From: Hydrogeniiclostridium mannosilyticum | Lineage (GTDB): Bacteria; Bacillota; Clostridia; Oscillospirales; Acutalibacteraceae | Direction of reading: 5' to 3' | DNA length: 64,000 nt | Assembly (NCBI RefSeq): GCF_003268275.1 | Contig: NZ_QLYR01000001.1 | Span: forward strand, 124,001-188,000 | Part shown: piece after piece, positions 33,197 through 42,095 of the stretch | How the letters are laid out: each line of letters opens with the position of its first letter | Position numbering within the stretch: the stretch's first letter is position 1 | Program-made: the position numbers and the translations under genes | Notes under the pieces: model-generated | Told to the model about the DNA's origin: nothing | Seen by the model: the letters and a program-made list of their open reading frames with translations, nothing else | Databases searched by the model: none

Positions 33197-34017
33197 ATCA
33201 GTAATTTTTCGACTCGTTCCAGCCGGCATCTGTGTTCGTTTCCGGTTTCCATGGTATAAATGCGTGTGGTATCAACGCTGCTGTGGCCCAGCAAATCGGC
33301 CAGACGCACAATGTCCTTTTCGAGCGAATAAAATGCCCGGGCAAACAGATGGCGCAGATTGTGTGGGAACACCTTGTTTGGAGATACCCCCGCCCGTTCG
33401 CAAAGGGCTTTCATATCCCTCCAGATGTTCTTCCGATTTAATGGTTTCCCACTCTTGGTCACAAAAATTGTTCCGGCCGTAATGCCGGATTTTTTCATAT
33501 ATGGCTTTAACAGCTTCTGAATCGACGTGGGGATGAAAATGACCCGCGTCTTATTTTTGCAGTTGACCACTGCTTTGCCTGCCCGCACTGCTTCAGCAGT
33601 GATATATTGCAGCTCGCTCACACGGATACCAGTACCGCAGATGGTCTGAATGACCAGCGATATCCGGGTGTTTTTCGCCGCCTTTATCAACTGCTGATAT
33701 TCCCTCACAGAAAGTTCCTTATCCTCTCTGCTAAAAATCTGCCGCTGGACTCTAAGCGGTTTCACACAGCAGTCCCGCCGTCCGATAAACCGCAGGAAAC
33801 AGTTAAGTGCGACCAGCATGGAATTGACGCTGGCCGGAGCATACCGTGACGTCAGGTGCTCTTTGTAGGCGATGGTTTCCCTTTTCCCGATTGGTCTGTC
33901 CATCAGAAAATCATAGAAACATCGTATATCTCTCAGATATTTTTCAATGGTCGCCGCGCTCTTTTCTTCTACAATCATAAGCTGCTGAAAGCGTTTGATT
34001 TCCGCCGTATCGTTCAT
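33190..34017 (-). CDS. Tyrosine recombinase, likely DNA invertase
   Basis: A 275-residue enzyme with the full catalytic set: Arg132 (TGIRVSEL), Lys154 or Lys156, His219 and Arg222 (HNLRH), His245 (LGHSS) and Tyr254 (TRIYT). Residues 10-90 form the SAM-like N-terminal core-binding domain. It is shorter than XerC/D (about 300) and of the size of FimB/Mpi-type and small phage-like integrases. An AGGAGG-like site (TTTGGAGG) precedes the ATG. It has its own promoter at 34059. Placement beside inverted sites of matching architecture makes it the obvious catalyst of the inversion. Confidence 0.9.
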   Translation of the reverse strand: MNDTAEIKRFQQLMIVEEKSAATIEKYLRDIRCFYDFLMDRPIGKRETIAYKEHLTSRYAPASVNSMLVALNCFLRFIGRRDCCVKPLRVQRQIFSREDKELSVREYQQLIKAAKNTRISLVIQTICGTGIRVSELQYITAEAVRAGKAVVNCKNKTRVIFIPTSIQKLLKPYMKKSGITAGTIFVTKSGKPLNRKNIWRDMKALCERAGVSPNKVFPHNLRHLFARAFYSLEKDIVRLADLLGHSSVDTTRIYTMETGNEHRCRLERVEKLLMT

Positions 34018-34058
34018 ATTAAAACCTCCAAATATTGATACACTACCGATTTCATTGT

Positions 34059-34088
34059 ACTATATCTTCTTTAAAGGTAAAAAATCAA
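34059..34088 (-). promoter_or_regulatory. Promoter of the recombinase gene
   Basis: On the minus strand TTGATT (34083-34088) and TATAGT (34059-34064) with an 18-base spacer, about 40 bases before the ATG at 34017. Confidence 0.55.
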
Positions 34089-34155
34089 GAAAACAATCCC
34101 GAAAGATACACGGCACGGCAGGCTGCAATGAGAGCCCAGCACATGAAATATTAAA

Positions 34156-34197
34156 AAAAGAGCCGGGGAATGAATAAATCCATTCCCCGGCTCTTTT
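34156..34197. terminator. Strong bidirectional terminator
   Basis: A perfect 17-bp stem (AAAAGAGCCGGGGAATG with its complement) and an 8-base loop, flanked by A and T runs on both sides. It ends the GLUG surface gene (stop at 34206) and insulates the recombinase. Confidence 0.9.
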
Positions 34198-34205
34198 ATA
34201 CCAGG

Positions 34206-36182
34206 TTATTTGCTATATTTTTTCTTTCTGCCATAAAGGACTGTACTGGTCAACCCCGCACCTGCCAGTAGCATAACCACAATCCAAACCATCATATGGT
34301 TGGTGTCTCCAGTCTGCGGGCTGTCTGTTCCCGTGCCGGAATTTTCCTTATCAGGATCAGTCGGTTTTGGTGGATCGGTGGGGTCTGTCGTTCCCGTGGC
34401 TGGAATTTCCACCGCCGCTTTCTTATAGCCGCAGACAGTGCATTCTTCATGCTTTGATCCGGCTTCTGTGGCGGTCGCTTCCTTGTCAACAACCCACTCA
34501 TAACTATGGGCAGCTTCATTCAGCTTTTCTCCGCAGTTATTCATGCATTCATTCCAATGGCTGGTTTCATTGTGTTTCCACTCTGTCCCTGCCTTATGTT
34601 CGGTTGCCGGGATAATACCATACTCCTCAAGTTTGGTAATTTCATTGTTACCTTCCGCATCGGAAAAATGCTTCTGACAGACTTCACAGGTGTAATATGC
34701 TTCCTTGCCGGCCGTGGTGCAGGTGGCTTCCACCTTATCGGTCTTTTTCATGGTATGGCCTGTTTTCTCTATCACACCATAGTTTTCAAGGTCTGTGATC
34801 TCTGTATTCCCAGCTTCGTCCTCAAAGTGTTTCTGACAAACTTCACAGGTGTAATATGCTTCCTTACCGGCCGTGGTGCAGGTAGCCTCCACCTTGTCGG
34901 TCTTTTGCATGGTATGGCCGCCATAGTAATCTTTACAGATATTGGCCAACACATCATCGCTGTTGCCGCCTGCCACTCCTGCCGAAATGGTTCCATCACC
35001 GGCAGCGGCCAAGCCGCTGTTCTTCTCATTGTCAAACGAACAGCCTTCAAATGTGCCGTCTGTGTAACAGCCCACAAAACCGCCCGCTTCATAAGTTGAG
35101 GATTCGGAGGTTACCGTTCCCGTTGCATGGCAAGCGGTTGCGGCGACACTATCACTCTCTCCGATAAAGCCGCCGACCTTCGGTTCCCAGCCATCGACCG
35201 TGCTGGCAACATCGCCCAAAGCGACACAGTTGTCAAATTCTCCGCTCTCCGCATAACCGGCGAAGCCGCCCAGCCTCCAGTCAGAGCCTTCAATTTTTAC
35301 ATCTGCGGCACATTTTTCATAAACAGATGGTTCAGTGCCATCTAGTCTTGTCGAATAGCTATATCCGACAAAGCCGCCTAACCCCCATGTTCCGGAGACA
35401 GTTCCGGATGCCTTGCAATTTTCAAAAGAACTGCCGCCGCCAAGGCCGATGAATCCGCCGCTGTTGCTGGCGCCTGTAACCGATATATTTTCCGCTTTAC
35501 AGTTTGTTGCTTTGATCCGGTCGCCATACCCAATCATTCCGCCGACATTGTTATGGCCATCGGTTCTTTCTACTACAACCGTACCGGATACGGAGATGTT
35601 TTCAAATACAATCTGTTTATCCGGATTGGCCAGGGCATATCCCGCAAGAATACCCGCATGTAATTGCTCAAGCCCATCTTCATTGGCATAGATGTTCGCA
35701 CTGGAAATGGTTAAATCTTTTGCGCCTACAGTACCTCCATCAATATTTCTAATGTTTCCAAAGAAACCGGCAGAATACTTATCTGTGCGTTCATCTACAA
35801 TAAGGCCGCTGATCGTCTTATGGTTTCCATCAAGAAAACCCTGAAACGATTTGTTAATAGATGTTCCGCTTAACCCCCATTTATAAATACCTATGGGAAC
35901 CCAGCGATGTCTGCTCAAATCAATGCTTTCCGTAAGCTTAAAAAACTTTCCCTGATAATTGGATCCCCCGCTTACATCTTTCGAAAGCTTCGCTAATTGT
36001 TCTGCAGTCGCAATCTGATAGGGGTCCTGTTCGGTTCCTGTACCGCCTGCAAATTCTGCTGCGGCATAGTCCGTCCATACACTGTCAGGAACATTGTCCG
36101 CTGCAAACACCGCCGCCGGAACCATACAGGAAACCATGCAGAGCACCAACAGTACGCTTAAAAATTTGTGTTTCGCTTTCAT
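34206..36182 (-). CDS. Sortase-anchored GLUG-repeat surface protein (SPQTG)
   Basis: A 658-residue wall protein. Signal peptide 1-27 ends VFAAD. Residues 45-400 contain about seven GLUG-like repeats with the pattern GGF(I/V)G...C.A.G.V, for example SGGFIGLGGGSSFENCKASG. Residues 415-535 hold two near-identical Cys/His modules (HTMKKTDKVEATCTTAGKEA, then YYTCEVCQKHF). A further HSYEWVVDKEATA...CTVCGYKKAAVEIPATG module is shared with the 39824 protein. It ends SPQTGDT, TM helix, GRKKKYSK. Expression is probably variable: the leader begins with a CCTG microsatellite at the predicted transcription start (36376). Confidence 0.85.
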   Translation of the reverse strand: MKAKHKFLSVLLVLCMVSCMVPAAVFAADNVPDSVWTDYAAAEFAGGTGTEQDPYQIATAEQLAKLSKDVSGGSNYQGKFFKLTESIDLSRHRWVPIGIYKWGLSGTSINKSFQGFLDGNHKTISGLIVDERTDKYSAGFFGNIRNIDGGTVGAKDLTISSANIYANEDGLEQLHAGILAGYALANPDKQIVFENISVSGTVVVERTDGHNNVGGMIGYGDRIKATNCKAENISVTGASNSGGFIGLGGGSSFENCKASGTVSGTWGLGGFVGYSYSTRLDGTEPSVYEKCAADVKIEGSDWRLGGFAGYAESGEFDNCVALGDVASTVDGWEPKVGGFIGESDSVAATACHATGTVTSESSTYEAGGFVGCYTDGTFEGCSFDNEKNSGLAAAGDGTISAGVAGGNSDDVLANICKDYYGGHTMQKTDKVEATCTTAGKEAYYTCEVCQKHFEDEAGNTEITDLENYGVIEKTGHTMKKTDKVEATCTTAGKEAYYTCEVCQKHFSDAEGNNEITKLEEYGIIPATEHKAGTEWKHNETSHWNECMNNCGEKLNEAAHSYEWVVDKEATATEAGSKHEECTVCGYKKAAVEIPATGTTDPTDPPKPTDPDKENSGTGTDSPQTGDTNHMMVWIVVMLLAGAGLTSTVLYGRKKKYSK

Positions 36183-36376
<194 letters not shown>

Positions 36377-36381
36377 ATAAA

Positions 36382-36410
36382 ATTATGTTCTGCTCTGCCA
36401 TAAAAATCAA
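36382..36410 (-). promoter_or_regulatory. Promoter abutting the CCTG microsatellite
   Basis: On the minus strand TTGATT (36405-36410), 17-base spacer, CATAAT (36382-36387). The first CAGG unit begins 5 bases downstream, so the transcript should start at the repeat edge. Confidence 0.6.
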
Positions 36411-36738
36411 GCCCTTTTCCCAAAAATCAACTCTGTAAACTTATATAAAATTATAATATCATACTCCCGCGTTTTTTGCAACAATAGATATCTACCAGGA
36501 AACAGGTTCGAGAGAAGCACTCGCTTATGCTGAAAACGACTGTGTCGTGAGAAAAGGACGGTTTCAGGAAAAATATATCCATATACAGAAAAAACAGGGC
36601 GCTGCAGGCCGCAGGGGGATACTGAATATAGTAGCCCGTTTCATTTCTCAATTGGTTCTTGCTATCGAGTCGGTGCTTTCCATAATCATATCCACCAGAT
36701 CGGCGTACTCCGCCCCTGCTGTTTTTCATTTTATACGG
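36411..36738. other. Intergenic stretch, possible decayed frame
   Basis: No gene with a start signal was found. Just after the sigma-like gene a minus-strand frame of about 22 codons (GAEYADLVDMIMESTDS) looks protein-like but lacks a start and is closed by a stop upstream. It could be the tail of a lost gene. Confidence 0.35.
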
Positions 36739-36921
36739 CTATACCCGAAACCTACGAACGCATTTCAGAAAGACTATACATAGTTCCTGAAACAGATCCT
36801 CGTCAAATACACCGTCAACTATCGATTCTTTTAAGAGTAACGGACGGTACATCAGCAAGAGTTCCGTTAACGCTTTATCGTCTCCGGCTTTGGCCTGCAG
36901 CAATAACTCCTTGAAATTCAT
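36739..36921 (-). CDS. Helix-turn-helix, sigma region-like small protein
   Basis: A 60-residue protein, MNFKELLLQAKAGDDKALTE followed by LLLMYRPLLLKES and DLFQELCIVFLKCVRRF, typical of the short helix-turn-helix proteins (region-2-like) found with sigma factors on clostridial mobile elements. The ATG at 36921 lies 9 bases after GGGAGGTG, and the upstream sigma gene stops 2 bases before it. The two may work together as a split sigma-like factor. Confidence 0.7.
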   Translation of the reverse strand: MNFKELLLQAKAGDDKALTELLLMYRPLLLKESIVDGVFDEDLFQELCIVFLKCVRRFRV

Positions 36922-36922
36922 A

Positions 36923-37309
36923 TCAATCTTCACCTCCCAGCATATCACGCAGCTTCTTTACTGTGCGGTAATAAATAGCGGCAACGCCCTTTTCACCCAT
37001 ACCCAGTTCCTTTGCAATCGTCTTGAATTTCTTTTCTTCCAGAACCCTGGCAAGAAAAACATAGCGTTCCTTTTCTCGTATATCTTTGATCGCCTGTGAA
37101 AGAGATTCATTTTCAAAGAACACCTCCATTTCAAAAACCTCCTGTGCAAACAATAGTTCATACTGATCCGTTGCCTGCTCCCGTTTCAATCTTGCAATTT
37201 TCGCACGGATGAAATCAATCCTTGCATTACTGATTGCAAAAGACAGATAGGATGTGAACTGGTTCTGTAATATGTCATGCTCATTAGAGCCGTTATTTTT
37301 ATTAAACAT
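36923..37309 (-). CDS. Sigma-70 family RNA polymerase factor
   Basis: A 128-residue protein with a region-4-like C-terminus: EKERYVFLARVLEEKKFKTI, then AKELGMGEKGVAAIYYRTVKKL, a helix-turn-helix. The N-terminal half is helical and resembles small sigma-like proteins of conjugative elements (Tn916 Orf7/8 type). GGAGG lies 6 bases before the ATG at 37309; the frame continues upstream to 37417 without another site. With the 36739 product it may direct transcription of the neighbouring surface genes. Confidence 0.7.
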   Translation of the reverse strand: MFNKNNGSNEHDILQNQFTSYLSFAISNARIDFIRAKIARLKREQATDQYELLFAQEVFEMEVFFENESLSQAIKDIREKERYVFLARVLEEKKFKTIAKELGMGEKGVAAIYYRTVKKLRDMLGGED

Positions 37310-37757
37310 AGCTTTCCTCCGTAAATTCAATCTGAGTTTTCGTGTGACAGACTGAACACGGAGGCGGGGGACGGGCTCTCTGCAGGACATAAAAAGAAAA
37401 AGCACGCATAAGGACATAAAAGCCCCTCTGCGTGCTTACAAAATAATTACAGACAAAGTGTAATATTCTTGGTGGTGGAAAGTAATATCGTATTATAAAG
37501 AGCTGGAATACACATAAAATGAGCCGCAACTCACATTCATGAGCACGGCTCAACTTAGCAAATAACGATGAAACTGAATTGTTGTTTTGCAGGAAGTCAA
37601 TTCTGTATTGTAGTTTATATGATACCCCTTTCAATATTTTTTTTCATTTTAGACACTCCTACATAACACAATATGAATTAAACCTCATCTTATGTGAACC
37701 CCAAGTATATTTATAGGAACTTTAACTCACATTAAAATATATGTGAGATGAGTTACA
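37310..37757. promoter_or_regulatory. Regulatory gap between sigma-like and XRE genes
   Basis: A 448-base divergent region. It holds a long hairpin AAGCACGCA/TGCGTGCTT (37400-37437), a GAGCCG/CGGCTC hairpin (37521-37551), and three occurrences of an ACTCACAT/ATGTGA-type motif (near 37529, 37692 and 37729-37750), the last being a dyad CTCACAT-N8-ATGTGAG just before the XRE start codon. These are likely operators for the XRE protein. Confidence 0.55.
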
Positions 37758-38087
37758 ATGACGAATTATCTTGATGAATTCGCCGCTGAAGTGCGAAGAA
37801 AACGGAAACTGTTAAATTTGACACAGCAACAGTTGGCAACGAAACTAAATATGAGTACCCGAACCATCATTGCTCTGGAAAATAACTATAGCAATCCCAA
37901 AGGGGAGACCATTTTCCTAATTGCACGGGAACTAAATATCAGTCTTGATTCCATTGTCTTTTCAAACATGACTACGGAGCACATTTCTAAATTGGTCATT
38001 GATTTCTTTTCCGGCAAGTCTGATGCCGAAATTCAAAAATATATCGCATTGTGCCAACAGGCAGAACAGCTGAAAGCACAGCGTTAA
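37758..38087 (+). CDS. XRE-family transcriptional regulator
   Basis: A 109-residue Cro/CI-type repressor. The helix-turn-helix is at about 17-50 (LTQQQLATKLNMSTRTIIAL), followed by ELNISLDSIVF typical of this family. The C-terminal 40 residues are helical and probably dimerise. It is divergent from the sigma-like pair and sits immediately after a CTCACAT dyad, so autoregulation plus control of the sigma genes is likely. The ribosome site is weak (GATGAG). Confidence 0.85.
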   Translation: MTNYLDEFAAEVRRKRKLLNLTQQQLATKLNMSTRTIIALENNYSNPKGETIFLIARELNISLDSIVFSNMTTEHISKLVIDFFSGKSDAEIQKYIALCQQAEQLKAQR

Positions 38088-38124
38088 GCAACTTCATTGC
38101 ACTTTGAAGTTGCTTTTTTCTTTT
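38088..38124 (+). terminator. Terminator of the XRE gene
   Basis: GCAACTTCA/TGAAGTTGC stem with an 8-base loop (38088-38113), followed by TTTTTTCTTTT. The stem starts inside the stop codon region. Confidence 0.85.
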
Positions 38125-38230
38125 GTAAAAAATGGTTAGCTGCGATTAGATAAGCAAAAGGCGGCGGCGGTTTTTAAGCCGTCACCGCCTGTAACTGATG
38201 TTGTCAATGAGATAAAATCTCAATCATCGG

Positions 38231-39799
38231 TTATCGAGCCTGCTGCTTCTTTCTTTTACTGTAAACCGTTGTACCGATTACACCGCCGCAGGATACGAAC
38301 AGCAGGGCAATCCAAAGCGCCATATTGCTGTTGTCGCCGGTTTTCGGGCTTATTGTTTCATTGCCGGTGTTTGTCCCAACGATTCCGTACTGACTCAAAT
38401 GATTTGTCTCAAATACAATATAGCCATTTTCTACTGCAGCAGGCAAGGTTTCTTTAATTTCATCATTCAGAATATAAACGACCTCGTATTTTTTATATCC
38501 TTTCAAATCCTCCGGCAGAGCAATTCTGATCTTCATTTTGGTGTTGCTGATCTTCACAACATTGTTGTTTCCGTCCAGCACATTGATGTCCGCAACGAAT
38601 TTCACATTCTTATCTGCCAATTCCTTCTTGACCTCGATGGACTTGATATCCAGCTTGTAATCCTTGCTGACCTCTGTTGCAAATTCGATTTTTGCCTTTG
38701 TCTCCCCCGTGCTTTGGAGTTCCTTCACCGTGTCCTTACCGGGATTTTCCGGCTCTCCGGAGGCTTTCGTCCAGGAGGCGTACAAGGTTACATTTTTATA
38801 TCGTTCGTAGCCGCCGTCATATTTAATCAAAGTATCTTTATCGAATTCATTATTTGTTACCTCGCTATTATCCCAAAGTCTCCAATGAAGATACTTATAA
38901 TTGTTTCCGCTGCCATCGCTTTTTGTGTTCCAGCCGTTAAAGGTATAGCCCTCTCTAACGGGAACATAGGGCAAAAGTGACATTTCTGCACCCGAGTCTC
39001 TGCCGCCTGTATAGTCGTACTTTTTAGCCTCGCTGCCGTCAAGCGTTCCGCCGTTGGCATTTAAGGTCAGTACTATATCGCTATCGTAAAATGCATTTGC
39101 GGTAAAAGTTGCAAGAACCTTTACAGCGTCGCTTTCCTTAAAGCAATCAGCCGATATTTCCGTTACAAACTCGCCGTTCAAAGCCCAGCCGACAAAGGTA
39201 AAGTCCTCTCTTACGGGAACATATTGAGTTAAATCAACCGTCTGAAAATCGTTTGCGCTGCTTGTCAGGGTCATTTCATACTTGCCGTTTACTTTGCCGC
39301 CGACGCCGTCAAGCGTCAGGTAATATGTGCCTGTTCCCTTTAACGGTTCCTCGGAGAATGCTGCGTAAATCTCAAAACCGTTGGTGTATTCCACCTCGTC
39401 GTCTTCTACATAAAAGGTACCCTTAGAGTTGAAATTGGACAAGGGTATATCCTCCGGGACTCTTGTTTCGCCTGTCCAATCCGTTGCCCAATAAGCAAAT
39501 TGCGTTTTGCCGTTGAACGGAAGGACACCCGCAGTCAATTCGGATAAGCTTACCGTTGTGTCGCCGTCTGCAACGTCAAACTTTATCATTTTTGAATAAT
39601 CGCCGTCAATTTTGCCGTCGCTGCTGGGTACACAGGAAAGAAGCAGGGTATATTTTCCGTCGTCCTTGATTGTAAGTGCATTGACCGTCATTATGCCTGA
39701 AATGCTGAATATTGCTACGAGTAATAACAAAAGTGCCGATTTCAATTTCATACTGACTTTCCCTCCTGAGTTTTTGTTAAGGTTTTTTGATTTTTTCAT
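38231..39799 (-). CDS. Sortase-anchored InlB B-repeat surface protein (SPKTG)
   Basis: A 522-residue wall protein. A signal peptide ends near NALTIKD. Three Listeria-Bacteroides (InlB B) type repeats are visible: FAYWATDWTGE, PVREDFTFVGWALNGE and PVREGYTFNGWNTKSDGSG. Residues 350-470 form a beta domain (TKAKIEFATEVSKDYKLDI). It ends SPKTGDN, TM helix, KRKKQQAR. Two starts have good ribosome sites, 39799 (AAGGAGG) and the in-frame ATG at 39751 (AGGAGGG); the shorter gives a more usual signal peptide length. It follows the 39824 gene by 24 bases on the same strand. Confidence 0.85.
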   Translation of the reverse strand: MKKSKNLNKNSGGKVSMKLKSALLLLLVAIFSISGIMTVNALTIKDDGKYTLLLSCVPSSDGKIDGDYSKMIKFDVADGDTTVSLSELTAGVLPFNGKTQFAYWATDWTGETRVPEDIPLSNFNSKGTFYVEDDEVEYTNGFEIYAAFSEEPLKGTGTYYLTLDGVGGKVNGKYEMTLTSSANDFQTVDLTQYVPVREDFTFVGWALNGEFVTEISADCFKESDAVKVLATFTANAFYDSDIVLTLNANGGTLDGSEAKKYDYTGGRDSGAEMSLLPYVPVREGYTFNGWNTKSDGSGNNYKYLHWRLWDNSEVTNNEFDKDTLIKYDGGYERYKNVTLYASWTKASGEPENPGKDTVKELQSTGETKAKIEFATEVSKDYKLDIKSIEVKKELADKNVKFVADINVLDGNNNVVKISNTKMKIRIALPEDLKGYKKYEVVYILNDEIKETLPAAVENGYIVFETNHLSQYGIVGTNTGNETISPKTGDNSNMALWIALLFVSCGGVIGTTVYSKRKKQQAR

Positions 39800-39823
39800 A
39801 AGATTTCCTCCTTTATTTAAGCC

Positions 39824-41428
39824 TTATTTCAAGGCATTTTTACTTTTCTTCCTGCTTGCAATGCCAAGCACAGTCAGGACACCGCCGCTGATGCACAGAA
39901 CGGCAAACCACAAGGCAAGTCTGCTGTTATCGCCGGTCTGCGGAGAAGATGTATTACCGGGCTTAGCGGGCCGGTCGGCAGAGCCGTTTCCGGAGCTGGT
40001 CGCAGGAATTTCAACGGCAGCCTTCTTGTAGCCGCAGACGGAGCATTCCTCGTGCTTGGAGCCTTTTTCGGCTGCGGTTGCTTCCTTGTCAACGAGCCAC
40101 TTAAAGCTGTGTGCAGTTAAATCTGACTTATCGCCGCAGGAGCACTCGTGCCAATGGTTGGTGGAATCGTATTTCCAATCCGTACCGTAGCTGTGTGTAT
40201 GTCCGTATGAGATAGGCGTCATAGTAAGGTCGGTTTCGACCCAGAAGCTCTGGGTGTCACTTTCATCGCCTATGCGAGTGTACTCCACTTCCCGGCCGTT
40301 GATCTTTAGCTTGGCATCGGGGGAGATGTCGGCAGTATAGGCAGTCACATATACACCGTAGTGATAGGTCTTTCCGGCTTCAAAAGCGGTGATCTTTTTG
40401 TTATAAATGTCGCCACCCCACTCCGGCTCTGTAGAAAGAATACCTGTGTCGCTGTCAAGGCTCCACCATTCGCATCTGAATGCGTAAGCTGCATCATCAG
40501 ATACCGATCCTGTAAATACCGGCTTATCTCCGTCCTTAAAGCTGACGGTGACATCATTTATCTCAATCAAGTCAATTGCCGCTGGGTTGTCCGACTCGGT
40601 CGGTATCATCGTTTTAACATTGGGAAGACTCAGGTATCCGTCTGTGGCGGGAACCGCTGTCACTGTGCTTCCGTTCACCGTAGCGGCGACTTCTCTGCCG
40701 AAGTCATATTCCCTTTCCGGCATCAGCAGAATGGAATATACATATTTTTTTCCGCTTTCAAACGCAGTAATGGTCGGCAAGGTGCTGTATGCCCCGTCGT
40801 CGGAATGCCATACAGCCACGGCCACATCGTTTTCATTTAACTCCTGCCAGCATTCATCTGCAATCCGGTACTTGCCCTGATCGGCGGCGGCTACGGCAGC
40901 CGTGGCCCGGGGCGCATCACCGGGGTTGTAGGAAAGGGTTGCGCCGATGATTTCAACGGTGGTGATTTCTGAATCCTCAGGATATTCAGAAATCTGCCTA
41001 AAATGGGCCGTGAATGTCACATCACTTTTCACGGTAACTCCGTTCAGTATTTGATCAGAGGAAAGAGCAGTGCCGGCAGGAATTGCAGTATCACTGCCGA
41101 CCCGGTATACGGTAGCATCGGCTGTCCAGTAGGCGAACTCATATCCTTGATTTGGAAGTAAAGTATCCATGATGCTGCCGGCAAAGCCGAAAGTCTCTGT
41201 CTCGGATACATGCAGCTTGTAGTAGTAAGGCTTGTTAACGTCATCGTCAATGCCATAATACACAAACGGAATCTGGTCGTTTTTAGTCATGGTTCCATAA
41301 TCTCCGGGGTAAAATTTAACAGCATACGCTCCGGAATCCGCAAACGCCGTAATCGGTACGATGGACAGTGCCAAGCACAAAGTCAGCAGAACTGTCAGCA
41401 ATTTTGTTTTAAGTGTGCGTTCTTTCAT
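39824..41428 (-). CDS. Sortase-anchored surface protein (SPQTG)
   Basis: A 534-residue wall protein. Signal peptide 1-30 ends ITAFADS. Two similar beta domains follow at about 155-275 and 280-400, each opening with an IGATLSYNPGDAP or INDVTVSFKDGDKP type motif. Residues 405-475 are a Cys/His module (HSYGTDWKYDSTNHWHEC, CSVCGYKKAAVEIPAT) shared with the 34206 protein. It ends SPQTGDN, TM helix, SRKKSKNALK. It is co-directional with 38231 and probably co-transcribed. Confidence 0.85.
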   Translation of the reverse strand: MKERTLKTKLLTVLLTLCLALSIVPITAFADSGAYAVKFYPGDYGTMTKNDQIPFVYYGIDDDVNKPYYYKLHVSETETFGFAGSIMDTLLPNQGYEFAYWTADATVYRVGSDTAIPAGTALSSDQILNGVTVKSDVTFTAHFRQISEYPEDSEITTVEIIGATLSYNPGDAPRATAAVAAADQGKYRIADECWQELNENDVAVAVWHSDDGAYSTLPTITAFESGKKYVYSILLMPEREYDFGREVAATVNGSTVTAVPATDGYLSLPNVKTMIPTESDNPAAIDLIEINDVTVSFKDGDKPVFTGSVSDDAAYAFRCEWWSLDSDTGILSTEPEWGGDIYNKKITAFEAGKTYHYGVYVTAYTADISPDAKLKINGREVEYTRIGDESDTQSFWVETDLTMTPISYGHTHSYGTDWKYDSTNHWHECSCGDKSDLTAHSFKWLVDKEATAAEKGSKHEECSVCGYKKAAVEIPATSSGNGSADRPAKPGNTSSPQTGDNSRLALWFAVLCISGGVLTVLGIASRKKSKNALK

Positions 41429-41445
41429 AATTTAATAATCCTTTC

Positions 41446-42033
41446 TTAAAGTTTTTGTCCGCATTCGGAGCAGAATGCGCTTCCCTGTGTAATATCTGCA
41501 CCGCAATTCGGGCATTTTGTGTTGAGCTTTGTTCCGCAATGATTGCAGAACTTAGAGCCGGCGGTGAGCTGCGCTTTGCAGCTCGGACACACGATCATTC
41601 CCACAGCCACCGTCTGACCCGCGCCGGTCACAACCACAGGCTGGCCGCCGGTCATAATGGTAGTTTCGATGACCTGAAACACCTCGCCTGGTAACTTTTT
41701 CTGTTTGAATGCACCCATTCCGGCGGTGATCGCCAGCGGCCATGCAACAAACAGACCGATTGCTCCGGCGCCGATTTTATCCGACCACTGTCCTTCGCCG
41801 ATGTTCACATTCAATTGATTTCCCATAACCGTCATCTGCACGGTAACGGCAAGCCGCATTCCCGTAAGAGTTTTCCATCCGTCCTTCGGCTGGCTCGCCT
41901 GCATAACATAGCCCTCCGTAGTCTCGGAGCTTTGCACCTCCATACCCTTCTCGGTGCGAAAGAAACCCTCTAAGCGGGTAACGATCTTTTGCACATCCGT
42001 GCCATTTAACATAAATACTCGCGACTCATTCAT
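41446..42033 (-). CDS. Double zinc ribbon membrane-associated protein
   Basis: A 195-residue protein. The N-terminal part (1-85) is beta-rich, a hydrophobic segment at about 88-106 (AGAIGLFVAWPLAITAG) could be a membrane helix, and the C-terminus carries two CxxC-x-CxxC zinc ribbons (CPSCKAQL...FCNHCG and CPNCGADI...FCSECG). Such proteins are common in Firmicutes but have no settled function. The ATG at 42033 follows GGAGG by 7 bases. It stands between secreted-protein genes. Confidence 0.7.
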   Translation of the reverse strand: MNESRVFMLNGTDVQKIVTRLEGFFRTEKGMEVQSSETTEGYVMQASQPKDGWKTLTGMRLAVTVQMTVMGNQLNVNIGEGQWSDKIGAGAIGLFVAWPLAITAGMGAFKQKKLPGEVFQVIETTIMTGGQPVVVTGAGQTVAVGMIVCPSCKAQLTAGSKFCNHCGTKLNTKCPNCGADITQGSAFCSECGQKL

Positions 42034-42095
42034 TTGATTGCCTCCATTCTTTCTGCTATACATTTCATTAGAACGGTTTTATTTTGCTCTGTCAA

